From assembly GCF_030546745.1 (NCBI RefSeq), contig NZ_JAUOPD010000009.1:84920-148919 (forward strand): a stretch of DNA of 64,000 bases, read 5' to 3'. Shown here piece by piece: positions 44,638 to 54,422 of the stretch (position 1 is the first letter of the stretch; every line of letters begins with the position of its first letter). The DNA comes from Thalassotalea sp. 1_MG-2023 (GTDB lineage: Bacteria > Pseudomonadota > Gammaproteobacteria > Enterobacterales > Alteromonadaceae). The translations under genes and the position numbers were made by a program. The notes beneath the pieces are model-generated. The model was not told where the DNA came from. It made no database searches and saw only the letters and a program-made list of their open reading frames with translations.

Positions 44638-47385
44638 TTAGCGCCTAATATGACGAACAACTAACATTGGTATCATCAGAAATGTTAACCAATACCATGA
44701 ACCACCACCACTACTACCGCCAGAGTTTGGTTCTGTTACCGTTGGCGCAACAACGGTTATTTCAATGCTTTCTGTAGTCGTAGCACCTCTAAAATCAGTA
44801 GCGGTAAAGCTAAAGGTTAAATTTGTAGCGCTATTAGGAGCGATAAAGCTAGCTTCTAATTGGTCTGCATTGGTGAGTTCCACATTTGTGCCCGCAGTTT
44901 GTTGCCATTGGTAGGTCATATCATCATTATCGTTATCTTGAGCTGTTGCGGTTAAGTTCACTGTTTGACCAGTATTTACTTGGAAATTTTCGCTTAAAGT
45001 AACGTTTGGCGCGTTGTTTGTGTCATCGTCAGCAATGGTAATCGTGATGGTACCATTTGTACCAATACGACCGTTGGCAATGGGTGAGAGCGTTAAACTA
45101 AAGGTTTCTGCTTGTTCTTCCAGTTCATCGTCAATTATTGTTAAATCGATATACTGTGTCTCATTATTACCGTCAGCCCATGTTAATTGGCCAGCAGCAT
45201 CAAGTACATCATCTCCAACACTGGCTTGAATGCCTGTTAATTGATATGCGAAGCTGATCTCACCTTGTGAATTACCAAGGCGATTAACGGCGATAGATAG
45301 CGTTTCTTGTGTCTCTGGCACTTGTGTTTCTGCAAGGGCAAATGATGCCGCGCCAAAGTCAGGCTCTCCATTAATGGTTACGGTTATGTAGCTATTATGA
45401 CCCAATGAAGCACCATTAGAAGGGTTAAAAAGCTTAACGAAAAAGGTCTCGTTATTTTCAACACCTATATTGTTTTCAGATATATCTACTTCAATGGTTT
45501 TTTGGGAATTGTCATTGGCTGCCCAAGTAAGAGAACCATTCGCTACCTGAAAATCATTGCTATCAGCGCTGCCAGGCAAAATAACATAGTCAACTGAAAC
45601 CTCATTGCTCGTGGCATCTGCATTATTGCGCTCAATGGTGATTGACAATGTTTCATTATCATTTGTGGTAATATTTGCTTGGCTAAAGGCAACCGTGCCT
45701 TGTGCTTCGTCTAGCGTATTATCTTTAAAGATAAACAAACCGCTGTTGATATCACTGACAATAATATTGCCAGAGGGGAGAAAAGGGTAAACTCCCCAAG
45801 CGCCATTAAAACTCGCGTTATCGCTTGGTGTGAAGGTATCAAAAAAGCCCACTTGTTCAGGTGATGCTGGATCGGTAATATCTAATACCGTTAAGCCTCG
45901 TTCATAGTTTGACATGTAATAGCGATTACCACGTACAAAACCATTATGGTCAATCGCTTTGCTGTCACCTATCCATGTACCCACTTGTGTAGGGGCTTTT
46001 AAATTAGTTATGTCGAAAATGCGCAGAGTTGTATTAATTCCTAAATTAACTTCATCAAGCTCGTCATGCACAAAGACATAATTATTGTCTTCGGTTGACC
46101 AACCAGAATGTACGTATTGTGCACCAGAATAACTTGCGCGACCTAAGCCGGTTGTTTTAGCTGTGTCTGTAATATCCCATAGTAAAAATTCCGACTCATT
46201 GAAGTCGAAAAAGATAGTGCAAAAGGCTTGAGCATTAACACAATCAGTATCTTTTCGGCTATCTTTGATGGTCATAGATGCACCATCATGTGTATATGGT
46301 CGAGAACCTACGGAAAGTTCTGATTGATAGCTGTCAGTAAGTTGCGTTAGCGTTTTAGGGTTGGTTAAATCATAATTAAGAAATTGTCCCGTTTTTTTAT
46401 TGGTGCCGGCCAAATGTAAAATCGGTGTAGTGTTTGGATGCGCAATATTAAGGCTATAATCCACATTTGAAATATAAACGTTATGGGCGTTATAAACGGT
46501 TTGATTTTTTTCTATCACATTGATTGAATGGGGTAAATTATTTAAATCAATGATCGTGACATATTCGGTATTACTTGGAGAGGCGCCATCTAAGGTGACA
46601 TAGGCATAAGCCTGCCATAAGCTAATGTTTTTATCAAAATATTGATAAACTTTAATATCTCGCCAAACAACGGCTCTGCCATTTACTGCACCTACCTCTG
46701 TCGGGTTACTAGGGTCGCTTACATCTATAACCGCTGCGCCACGCTCTAAACCAATAATGGCGTATTCTTTACCCGTGTTTAAATCAACATGTCCCCAAAT
46801 ATCACTGGCAGCACCGCTATTTGTTGATAATTCGCTTAAGGGTAAGTGACCGAGCAAATCAATATTATTGCAATCAAAACTGCCCGCCTTACCATTAACA
46901 CAGTTAACGTTTTGTTGGACAGATTGCATGCTTTGATAAGCTGTTAGCTTAGCTTTTAATCTATCGTCTTTTTTAAGTGCTTTACGATCTGTAATGATGT
47001 TAAAACCATGACTGGCAAGTTCGTTAGCAAATTCATGAGGAATACCTACAAGAGTAGAAATATTGGTTGCTGGGCTTTGGCTTTGGTAGTGATCAAATTT
47101 ATTATAACCACCGCGTATTGGTACAATTTTACTTTTTAAATAAAAAAGTTCGTTAGTGTCGTTGATATGATATTCGCCACTAGCGACTAATACTTTGTCG
47201 CCTTTATTCGCTTGTGTTACAGCGTATGCAATCGTTTTACAGGGGCGTAAAGCGTTATCGCACTTTCCAATATCTTTTCCATCAGGGGCAACAAATCGTG
47301 CTCTGTCGTGCTCTGAATGGGCTAACGCTTGTGTAGTTAATAATGCCGATATCAGTAATAGAATCGCGCTTAAGGTGGTTCTCAT
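44638..47385 (-). CDS. Choice-of-anchor B surface protein with LVIVD repeats, Calx-beta domains and GlyGly-CTERM
   Basis: A 915-residue exported protein. A signal peptide (ending TQALA) is followed by a short right-handed-helix-like start (FVAPDGKDIGKCDNALRPCKTIAYAV). Then comes the choice-of-anchor B propeller (about 150-560) with LVIVD-type motifs such as AAVIDVSDPSNPTEVG and LTVLDITDPASPEQVGFF. Next are two Calx-beta domains (about 565-790), a PKD/Ig-like domain (about 795-880) and a C-terminal GGSSGGGSWYWLTFLMIPML followed by RHIRR. The last is a GlyGly-CTERM signal, implying rhombosortase processing and type II secretion. It is divergent from the MbnP/MbnH pair; in related bacteria these families often sit together. 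Confidence 0.9.
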   Translation of the reverse strand: MRTTLSAILLLISALLTTQALAHSEHDRARFVAPDGKDIGKCDNALRPCKTIAYAVTQANKGDKVLVASGEYHINDTNELFYLKSKIVPIRGGYNKFDHYQSQSPATNISTLVGIPHEFANELASHGFNIITDRKALKKDDRLKAKLTAYQSMQSVQQNVNCVNGKAGSFDCNNIDLLGHLPLSELSTNSGAASDIWGHVDLNTGKEYAIIGLERGAAVIDVSDPSNPTEVGAVNGRAVVWRDIKVYQYFDKNISLWQAYAYVTLDGASPSNTEYVTIIDLNNLPHSINVIEKNQTVYNAHNVYISNVDYSLNIAHPNTTPILHLAGTNKKTGQFLNYDLTNPKTLTQLTDSYQSELSVGSRPYTHDGASMTIKDSRKDTDCVNAQAFCTIFFDFNESEFLLWDITDTAKTTGLGRASYSGAQYVHSGWSTEDNNYVFVHDELDEVNLGINTTLRIFDITNLKAPTQVGTWIGDSKAIDHNGFVRGNRYYMSNYERGLTVLDITDPASPEQVGFFDTFTPSDNASFNGAWGVYPFLPSGNIIVSDINSGLFIFKDNTLDEAQGTVAFSQANITTNDNETLSITIERNNADATSNEVSVDYVILPGSADSNDFQVANGSLTWAANDNSQKTIEVDISENNIGVENNETFFVKLFNPSNGASLGHNSYITVTINGEPDFGAASFALAETQVPETQETLSIAVNRLGNSQGEISFAYQLTGIQASVGDDVLDAAGQLTWADGNNETQYIDLTIIDDELEEQAETFSLTLSPIANGRIGTNGTITITIADDDTNNAPNVTLSENFQVNTGQTVNLTATAQDNDNDDMTYQWQQTAGTNVELTNADQLEASFIAPNSATNLTFSFTATDFRGATTTESIEITVVAPTVTEPNSGGSSGGGSWYWLTFLMIPMLVVRHIRR

Positions 47386-47607
47386 TATAGAATGTCCATT
47401 TTTACATTGAATTCACTTTCTTTAGTATAACTTAACAATTTGGGCATAAAGTTTTAACTTATATATGAAATTAATAATGTGGTGTGTGTATTAATTAGTT
47501 GTCAGTATTGGCGTACTATACTTGTAAACTCACTGGCTTTTTGGTCACTATTTATGAATAATATCTATGTTAGCTGTTTATTTTTGTGACTGATTATAAG
47601 GTTTTTA

Positions 47608-48342
47608 ATGAAGTACCTAACTTGGATATACATAGCGTTTTTGTTCACAATCATAGGTTGTTCGCAAGCAAATAAAAAGCATCTAATAACGGTAGATATT
47701 CTTTATCAAGGAATTCCGCTTAATTGTAATTCGCTGCTAGCCAATAAGTGGCAATTGTCGCAATTATATTTGTATCTCAGTGATATCGCTGTTTTGAATG
47801 AACAACAAAAATGGCAACCAGTAATGTTGGCTGAAACCCCTTCTCAGCATCAAAACGTTGCTTTGCTCGGGGTAAATTGCGCTGATGAAACAAATGCAAC
47901 TTGGCAGCTTGAACTTTCAGATAACCTAAAAGGCAAGCAACTAAAAGCCACTGTGGGTGTGCCTTTTGATTTAAACCATCAAAACCCAATGATGCAACAA
48001 AGCCCATTAAATGTGCCAAATATGTTTTGGGTATGGCAAACCGGCCATAAATTTATGCGCTTTGAAATGCAAAGTAATACTGAGAATTGGTTGTTTCATT
48101 TAGGATCAACAGGTTGTTCATCTGCCAGTGCACTTAGATCACCCAAACAAGCATGTGTACACCCCAATCGAGTAAGTATTTCGTTAGGAAAAATCAAGCA
48201 GGGTGTTGTTCAGTTGGATATTGCGCCATGGTTTAATGATATTGTTTTTAGTGAACAAAGTAACTGTAAAAGTGCACGAGATAATATTGCTTGCCAATTA
48301 ATCTTTGCCAATATTGCACGCCGTACGCCGAATTCGCTATGA
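47608..48342 (+). CDS. MbnP family copper-binding lipoprotein (metallo-mystery pair)
   Basis: A 244-residue lipoprotein (lipobox IIGC, Cys 18) of the MbnP family, the four-Cys partner of the di-heme enzyme MbnH. Landmarks are VDILYQGIPLNCNSLL, WQLSQLYLYLSDIAVL, a Trp-containing FWVWQTGHKFMRFE, the paired Cys in STGCSSASAL and QACVHP, and VQLDIAPWFN. In the characterised pair, MbnH oxidises a Trp of MbnP to kynurenine, creating a copper site. It overlaps the mbnH-like gene by ATGA, so the two are translationally coupled. Confidence 0.88.
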   Translation: MKYLTWIYIAFLFTIIGCSQANKKHLITVDILYQGIPLNCNSLLANKWQLSQLYLYLSDIAVLNEQQKWQPVMLAETPSQHQNVALLGVNCADETNATWQLELSDNLKGKQLKATVGVPFDLNHQNPMMQQSPLNVPNMFWVWQTGHKFMRFEMQSNTENWLFHLGSTGCSSASALRSPKQACVHPNRVSISLGKIKQGVVQLDIAPWFNDIVFSEQSNCKSARDNIACQLIFANIARRTPNSL

Positions 48343-49466
48343 AAATATACTCTCTAATTCTGATAGCATGTTTGCTGTTGATTATTGCTTGTGGCAAAGA
48401 TGCTAAGCCACCTGAGTATCAATGGCCAATAATGGCTGGTTTTCCTAAACCTCAAGTACCCGCTGATAACCCGATGAGTGAAGCAAAGGTCATGCTTGGC
48501 AGAAAAATTTTCTATGATAATGCATTGTCGTTTAATCAAACTCAATCTTGCGCTAGTTGTCATCAGCAAGCGTTTGCTTTTGCAGAAAGTAGGCACACTT
48601 CTACTGGAGCAACAGGGCAGGCTCATCGACGAAATGCTTTAGCATTGGTTAATGTGGCATATAATAAAACACTGACTTGGGCACATGATGGTATTACGTC
48701 TATTGAGCAGCAAGTGTTAATTCCCATGTTTGGAGAAGCGCCCATTGAACTTGGCATCACTCAACACGAAGAAACTGTGCTTAATCGTTTTAAGCAGGGA
48801 GATTATCCCGCGCTATTCTCTGCGGCATTTCCCGATGAAAGTATTTCTTTTGTGACAATTTCTCAGGCACTTGCAAGTTTTGTCAGAAGTTTGATTTCAT
48901 TGGATGCCCCCTTTGATCAATACGCTTACCAAGGGGAAGATACTGCAATTTCTGAGGCGGCAATTCGCGGCATGAACTTATTTTTCTCAGAAAAGTTAGA
49001 ATGTCATCATTGCCATGGAGGTTTTAATTTTACCCAATCAACCAGTCATGAACGGCAAATTCTAGATCGTCGTCCTTTTCATAATACCGGTTTATATTTT
49101 ACTGATAGCACGAAAGGCTATCCGAGCAAAGATATTGGCCTAGCAGAGGTGTCTGAAATTATGCGAGATAACGGACGTTTCAGAGCGCCAACGCTAAGAA
49201 ATATCGAAGTTACCGCACCTTATATGCATGATGGCAGTATTACAACGTTAGGTGAGGTATTAGACTTTTATGCTGCTGGTGGTAGAAGCTTGATGCAAGG
49301 TGAATTTGTTGGTGACGGCAGGAAAAATCCGTTAAAAAGTCCATTTGTTCGAGGCTTTGAAATGACTGAACAAGACAAGCAAGATTTACTGGCATTCTTA
49401 GCAACACTTACGGATCAAACGTTCTTAACTAACCCAAAATTCGGGCCACCAGAACAGGTAAAATAG
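48339..49466 (+). CDS. MbnH family di-heme cytochrome c peroxidase-like enzyme
   Basis: A 375-residue lipoprotein or exported protein (Cys 18 in LLIIAC) with two c-type heme motifs: CASCH (Cys 71-His 75) and CHHCH in LECHHCHGGFNF (about residues 231-235). GRKIFYDNALS, RRNALALVNVAYN and RAPTLRNIEVTAPYMHDGS are the usual CcpA/MauG/MbnH motifs. It is expected to act through a bis-Fe(IV) state on the MbnP partner encoded just upstream. The ORF opens at 48291, but ATG 48339 overlapping the MbnP stop is the clear start. Confidence 0.9.
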   Translation: MKIYSLILIACLLLIIACGKDAKPPEYQWPIMAGFPKPQVPADNPMSEAKVMLGRKIFYDNALSFNQTQSCASCHQQAFAFAESRHTSTGATGQAHRRNALALVNVAYNKTLTWAHDGITSIEQQVLIPMFGEAPIELGITQHEETVLNRFKQGDYPALFSAAFPDESISFVTISQALASFVRSLISLDAPFDQYAYQGEDTAISEAAIRGMNLFFSEKLECHHCHGGFNFTQSTSHERQILDRRPFHNTGLYFTDSTKGYPSKDIGLAEVSEIMRDNGRFRAPTLRNIEVTAPYMHDGSITTLGEVLDFYAAGGRSLMQGEFVGDGRKNPLKSPFVRGFEMTEQDKQDLLAFLATLTDQTFLTNPKFGPPEQVK

Positions 49467-49495
49467 CGTTTAATAGTCATGATTGTTAGACAAAA

Positions 49496-49522
49496 AAAAT
49501 CCAGCCACTTGGCTGGATTTTT
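49496..49522. terminator. Bidirectional terminator between mbnH-like gene and rpoD
   Basis: AATCCAGCC/GGCTGGATT stem with a 4-nt loop, A-run to the left and T-run to the right; serves the converging transcripts. Confidence 0.9.
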
Positions 49523-49540
49523 CATTTTTATTTGACCTGC

Positions 49541-51403
49541 TTATTCACCGTCTAAGAAACTCTTAAGTTGCTCAGAGCGAGAAGGATGGCGAAGCTTACG
49601 TAATGCTTTTGCTTCAATTTGACGAATACGTTCACGTGTTACATCAAACTGTTTACCCACTTCTTCAAGCGTGTGATCAGTATTCATATCAATACCAAAA
49701 CGCATACGTAATACTTTAGCTTCACGCGCAGTTAGCCCAGCGAGTACTTCGTGTGTTGCGTCTTTAAGGTTTTCAGATGTTGCTGAGTCAACGGGTAATT
49801 CACCACTGCCATCTTCAATAAAATCACCTAAGTGCGAATCTTCATCATCGCCGATGGGGGTTTCCATTGAAATTGGCTCTTTGGCAATTTTTAATACCTT
49901 ACGAATTTTATCTTCAGGCATTATCATACGTTCTGCTAATTCTTCTGGAGTAGGCTCTCTACCCATTTCTTGAAGCATTTGGCGAGAAATACGATTTAGC
50001 TTATTGATGGTTTCAATCATATGCACAGGAATACGGATTGTACGGGCTTGGTCAGCGATTGAACGCGTAATAGCCTGACGGATCCACCATGTTGCATAGG
50101 TAGAAAATTTGTAACCACGACGGTATTCAAATTTGTCTACTGCTTTCATCAAACCAATATTACCTTCTTGGATAAGATCTAAGAATTGTAAACCACGGTT
50201 TGTGTATTTTTTCGCGATAGAAATTACGAGTCGTAAGTTAGCCTCTACCATTTCTTTTTTCGCACGGCGAGCTTTTGCTTCACCAATTGACATACGACGG
50301 TTAATGTCTTTAATGCCATGTACGTTTAAAAAGGTTTCTTGTTCAAGGTGACCAAGTTTTTGAATACAACGTTCAACGTCTAATTCTACATCAGCTAATT
50401 TAGTTGACCATGCCTCACCAGCTTCTTGCTGTGCAACAAACCAATCTTTAGATGTTTCATTACCTGGAAAAATCTTGATAAAAGTTGCTTTTGGCATGCC
50501 TGCGCCAACAACACAGTGCTTCATGATCAAACGTTCTTGAACACGTAACTTGTCCATAACCTGACGCATGTTCTTAACAAGTTTGTCAAAAACCTTCGGT
50601 ACAAGTCTGAATTCTTTAAATACTTCAGCTAGTTCATCAATGGCCGCAACGGCATCTTTATGTACACGGCCTTTTGCATCAATGATTTTATTTGCCGCTT
50701 CATATTTTTCACGAAGCATACCGAACTTTTCACGAGCAAGTTCAGGATCTGGCCCTGTATCTTCTTCCTCTTCATCTTCGTCATCGTCAGATTTGTCTTT
50801 ATCTTTTTCAAGATCTTCGTCTTCATCGTCCAATTCTTCTTCAGAAAGTTCTGAACCAATATGCGTTGCAGCTGCCGGAATTTCATCTTCTTCGGCATCA
50901 GGGTCAAGAAACCCTAAAATTATATCGCTTAAACGGCCTTCTTCTGCTTCAAAGTTATCCCATTGTTCAAGCAAGTAGTTAATTGCAGGGGGATATTCAG
51001 CAACAGAACGCTGTACTTCTTTAATACCTTCTTCGATACGTTTGGCGATTACAATTTCGCCCTTACGTGTTAGAAGTTCAACAGTACCCATTTCACGCAT
51101 ATACATACGTACTGGGTCAGTTGTTCTACCAATTTCACTCTCAACAGTCGCTAATGCCTGTGCCGCTGCTTCAGCAGCGTCTTCATCAGTATTAGCTTCT
51201 GACATCATTAATGTATCGCTGTCAGGGGCATGTTCAAATACTTGAATACCCATGTCATTGATCATTCGAATAATGTCTTCAACTTGATCTGAATCTATGA
51301 TGTCTTGAGGAAGATGATCGTTAACCTCGGCAAAAGTTAAGTAACCTTGTTCTTTACCTTTGGTTATTAACTCTTTGAGTCTAGATTGTGGGGCTTGATC
51401 CAT
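49541..51403 (-). CDS. rpoD: RNA polymerase primary sigma factor sigma-70
   Basis: A 620-residue housekeeping sigma factor. Region 1.1 begins [20 protein letters not shown]; region 1.2 has [11 protein letters not shown]. The non-conserved region holds an extreme acidic run (about 190-230, mostly Asp/Glu). Region 2 has [17 protein letters not shown] and [10 protein letters not shown], region 3 follows, and region 4.2 has the [23 protein letters not shown]. The frame extends 21 codons upstream, but AGGTGG before ATG 51403 and homology set the start. Last gene of the macromolecular synthesis operon. Confidence 0.98.
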   Translation of the reverse strand: MDQAPQSRLKELITKGKEQGYLTFAEVNDHLPQDIIDSDQVEDIIRMINDMGIQVFEHAPDSDTLMMSEANTDEDAAEAAAQALATVESEIGRTTDPVRMYMREMGTVELLTRKGEIVIAKRIEEGIKEVQRSVAEYPPAINYLLEQWDNFEAEEGRLSDIILGFLDPDAEEDEIPAAATHIGSELSEEELDDEDEDLEKDKDKSDDDEDEEEEDTGPDPELAREKFGMLREKYEAANKIIDAKGRVHKDAVAAIDELAEVFKEFRLVPKVFDKLVKNMRQVMDKLRVQERLIMKHCVVGAGMPKATFIKIFPGNETSKDWFVAQQEAGEAWSTKLADVELDVERCIQKLGHLEQETFLNVHGIKDINRRMSIGEAKARRAKKEMVEANLRLVISIAKKYTNRGLQFLDLIQEGNIGLMKAVDKFEYRRGYKFSTYATWWIRQAITRSIADQARTIRIPVHMIETINKLNRISRQMLQEMGREPTPEELAERMIMPEDKIRKVLKIAKEPISMETPIGDDEDSHLGDFIEDGSGELPVDSATSENLKDATHEVLAGLTAREAKVLRMRFGIDMNTDHTLEEVGKQFDVTRERIRQIEAKALRKLRHPSRSEQLKSFLDGE

Positions 51404-51594
51404 TGACGAGTGTCCACCTGTTTTTTGACGATAAAATACGAACAGTAAAGCCGAAAATTTTAGCAAATTGATTGTAAAATTACCAGCGATAATATCTGTT
51501 GGTTTGTACTATTTATGTTTAATACCTTGTGAAAATAAACGTTAGTTAACTCACATGATATAAATTATAGCAAGTTTACAAAAATAAATGCCTG

Positions 51595-53349
51595 TTAAGC
51601 ATTTAATAATATTTGTAACTCTTGCTTCTCTTGCGGCGTCATGCCATCTGTTCTGGCTTTTGCCAGTAAATATTCCGTTCGTTGTTCTACAAACTGGTTT
51701 AACAGTTTTTCAATACTGTCTAAAAATACTTGCTCGGCAGCGTCGTCGACTACGAGGTGCTGCCAACACATTAATTTGGTTAATTGCTCACCTTCAGTTG
51801 TACCTCGAAAGTGCTCTAGCAATTGCGCACTGTTAGCTTCTGGGTTTTGTGAACACAGTATAATCAATTGATTCAGCAATGCTACGCCAGGCAATTCTAC
51901 GCCTGCTAACATGTTTAAATCTGGCAGTGCTTTTACTATATGGGGATGCTCAATCAATAATGCAATGGCTAGCCTTACAGGGGTAACTTTTGCTGGTTTT
52001 GTAGCCGCTTTAATGGCTGTTTTTTTGTTTCTACTTTGTAATTCACGTAAACGCTTTTCACTGGAGATACTGAATCGAGAGGCCATTTCTTCAATCAATG
52101 CATTTTTGATCATACTATCAGGCATTTTGTTGAGTAAGGGTTGTAATTGATCAATTAACGCGGCTTTTTCTTCATGGGTTTTCGCTGGGTTATCTGCTAA
52201 AAATTTATCAAAGATAAACTTAGATAAAGGGGATGCATCAGCGAGCACTTGCTCAAAGCCTTCTTTACCGAGCTGTCTAACTAATGAGTCAGGGTCTTCA
52301 CCGTCTGGCAGAAAAACAAACTTTAAGGTGATACCATCTTGAATTAACGGTAGCGCATTTTCCATGGCTCGCCATGCAGCATCTTTTCCGGCGCGATCAC
52401 CGTCATAGCAACAAATGACTTCTTTTACGGTCCGAAAGAGTGTTTGAACTTGTTCAGCTGTGGTTGAAGTGCCTAAAGAGGCGACAGCGTAGTTTATACC
52501 GTGTTGCGCAAGTGCTACTACGTCCATATAACCTTCAACAACAACTAAACGCTGTAATTGTTTATTGGCTTGTTTTGCTTCGAATAAGCCGTATAACTCT
52601 TGCCCTTTGTGATAGATTCGTGTTTCGGGCGAGTTTAAATATTTTGGTGTGCCATCACCTAACACTCGGCCACCAAAGCCAATAACACGGCCACGTTTAT
52701 CGTGAATAGGGAACATTATGCGGCCACGAAACCTGTCATAAGGTTGGTTACGTTCCCCTTGTATTGCCATGCCTAAATCAATTAATTGTTGACGAGAGTC
52801 GCTTGTTTGGCCGTAAACTTTCATCATGCCATCCCATTGATCGCTGATATAGCCAATACCGAATGTTTTGGCAATTTGTCCGCTTAAACCGCGGCCTTTC
52901 AAGTAATCAATGGCGACTTGTTTATCATCGGAAACTTTTAACTGTTGTTGATAAAATCGACTTATGTTTGCCATAAGTTCGTAATCATTTTGTTTTTGCT
53001 GATAGGCTTGATGTTGCTGTTTAAGTTGCGCAGGTGTCTGATGAGATTGCTCTCTTGGCACATCCATTGAGTAAAAACTGGCTAATTCTTCTATCGCATC
53101 GGGGAACTCTAAACGATCAAACTCCATTAAAAATGAAATAGCATTGCCGTGTTCACCACAACCAAAACAGTGATAAAATTGTTTATCAGGACTGACTGAA
53201 AAAGAAGGTGACTTTTCGGTATGAAAAGGGCAGCATGCTTGATAGTTTTTCCCTGCTTTTTTTAAAGGTACACGAGCATCTATAATTTCAACAATATCAG
53301 CGCGAGCTAATAAGTCGTCGATAAACTGTCTCGGGATCATCCCGGCCAT
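51595..53349 (-). CDS. dnaG: DNA primase
   Basis: A 584-residue primase making RNA primers at the replication fork. In order: CHC2 zinc-binding domain (CPFHTEKSPSF with YHCFGCGEHG), the RNA polymerase/Toprim core (VVVEGYMDVVAL, then CYDGDRAGKDAA and DGEDPDSLV) and a DnaB-binding C-terminal helical domain. MAGMIPRQFIDDLLARADIV matches the E. coli start. It lies between a terminator after yqeY and rpoD, as in the classical rpsU-dnaG-rpoD operon. Confidence 0.98.
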   Translation of the reverse strand: MAGMIPRQFIDDLLARADIVEIIDARVPLKKAGKNYQACCPFHTEKSPSFSVSPDKQFYHCFGCGEHGNAISFLMEFDRLEFPDAIEELASFYSMDVPREQSHQTPAQLKQQHQAYQQKQNDYELMANISRFYQQQLKVSDDKQVAIDYLKGRGLSGQIAKTFGIGYISDQWDGMMKVYGQTSDSRQQLIDLGMAIQGERNQPYDRFRGRIMFPIHDKRGRVIGFGGRVLGDGTPKYLNSPETRIYHKGQELYGLFEAKQANKQLQRLVVVEGYMDVVALAQHGINYAVASLGTSTTAEQVQTLFRTVKEVICCYDGDRAGKDAAWRAMENALPLIQDGITLKFVFLPDGEDPDSLVRQLGKEGFEQVLADASPLSKFIFDKFLADNPAKTHEEKAALIDQLQPLLNKMPDSMIKNALIEEMASRFSISSEKRLRELQSRNKKTAIKAATKPAKVTPVRLAIALLIEHPHIVKALPDLNMLAGVELPGVALLNQLIILCSQNPEANSAQLLEHFRGTTEGEQLTKLMCWQHLVVDDAAEQVFLDSIEKLLNQFVEQRTEYLLAKARTDGMTPQEKQELQILLNA

Positions 53350-53448
53350 ATCGATTATCCTCGTGTTAGGTTAAGCGGGTTAAAAAGTGTTTAAACACAT
53401 TGGTAATATACGTTACCGTAAAATGGTTTAGTTTTCACTTTCAGGGAT

Positions 53449-53478
53449 AAAAAAACCGCAAATGTTGCCATTTACGGT
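53449..53478 (-). terminator. Internal terminator of the rpsU-yqeY-dnaG-rpoD operon
   Basis: On the minus strand ACCGTAAATG and CATTTGCGGT form a 10-bp stem (one G-T pair) with loop GCAA, followed by seven T. It lies between yqeY and dnaG and resembles in position the known T1 attenuating terminator upstream of E. coli dnaG, which keeps primase levels low. Confidence 0.88.
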
Positions 53479-53501
53479 TCTTACAAAACGTGCTTGATTA
53501 G

Positions 53502-53948
53502 TTAGCTATTTAATGTAGCTCTAACTTGTCCGCTTACGGCACCTAAATCAGCTCTGCCTTGCATCTTCGGCTTTAAAATAGCCATCACTTTACCCATGTC
53601 TGCCATTGAGCTTGCGCCCGATTCAGCAATCGCGTTTTGAATTAGCGTTGCTATTTCATCATCGCTAAGTGCTTGCGGTAGAAAGGTTTCAAGTGTTGAT
53701 ACTTCGGCTTGCTCAATTTCTGCAAGTTCTGTGCGACCACCTTCATTGTACATTTTGATTGATTCTTTGCGTTGCTTAACCATTTTGGTCAAAATCGCAA
53801 TGATATTCTCATCTGTAGCTTCTGTATTGTGGTCAATTTCTGCTTGTTTAATCGCAGATAACGCCATGCGAATAACGCCAAGACGAATTTTGTCTTTGGC
53901 ACGCATAGCGTTTTTCATTTCGCTTTTGAGTTGTTCTAGTAGGCTCAT
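53502..53948 (-). CDS. yqeY: GatB/YqeY domain protein
   Basis: A 148-residue protein equivalent to the C-terminal tRNA-binding domain of GatB, found as a stand-alone gene in many bacteria. Seen: MSLLEQLKSEMKNAMRAKDKIRLGVIRM, EIDHNTEATDE, VKQRKESIKMYNEGGR and DMGKVMAILKPKMQGRADLGAVSG. Its role is uncertain. A GTG at 53957 is in frame; I chose ATG 53948 because family members begin MSLL. It sits between rpsU and dnaG, an arrangement I recall for other marine gammaproteobacteria. Confidence 0.92.
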   Translation of the reverse strand: MSLLEQLKSEMKNAMRAKDKIRLGVIRMALSAIKQAEIDHNTEATDENIIAILTKMVKQRKESIKMYNEGGRTELAEIEQAEVSTLETFLPQALSDDEIATLIQNAIAESGASSMADMGKVMAILKPKMQGRADLGAVSGQVRATLNS

Positions 53949-53980
53949 GCTACTCACTCAGATATGCAACTAAGGTTGGC

Positions 53981-54196
53981 TTAGTACATACGAACGCGAC
54001 GTGCGTTCTCACGAGATAATTTCTTAGCAGCGCGCTTAACAGCAGCAGCTTTTTTGCGCTTACGCTCCCAAGTTGGCTTCTCGTATGATTCGCGACGGCG
54101 AACTTCTGATAAAATTCCTGCTTTTTCGCAAGAACGTTTGAAGCGACGTAACGCTACGTCAAATGGTTCGTTTTCTCTAACTTTAATTACTGGCAT
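53981..54196 (-). CDS. rpsU: 30S ribosomal protein S21
   Basis: A 71-residue, very basic protein matching S21: [20 protein letters not shown], then [16 protein letters not shown] and [19 protein letters not shown]21 helps the 30S subunit begin translation. First gene of the macromolecular synthesis operon; its promoter lies in the 226-bp divergent gap with tsaD. Confidence 0.98.
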   Translation of the reverse strand: MPVIKVRENEPFDVALRRFKRSCEKAGILSEVRRRESYEKPTWERKRKKAAAVKRAAKKLSRENARRVRMY

Positions 54197-54422
54197 TGTG
54201 CCTCTTACCTTAGTTGAATCTCTATAGATTTGACGAAGAGCTTTACGTAATTTTGATGAAAATTACCTTACTTCCGCCCACTCTGTTAAAAAATGGTGCG
54301 GTATTCTACTGCCACAGCGTGTAGAAAGTAAAGTTTAATTTTGCTTTTCTCTGGTGAAATGCGACTTTGCTAGGTAAAATCGCCGCCAAGTTGATTAATC
54401 TATGACAAGTGAATCGGTAAGT

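Noticed and set aside
44482..44664. 60-residue ORF between tRNA and the surface protein gene
   Set aside because: No ribosome-binding site, odd composition, and it overlaps the 3' end of the minus-strand gene.
50568..50978. Ser-rich 136-residue plus-strand ORF
   Set aside because: It is the antisense of the acidic run of rpoD; low-complexity codons read backwards give poly-Ser. No ribosome-binding site.
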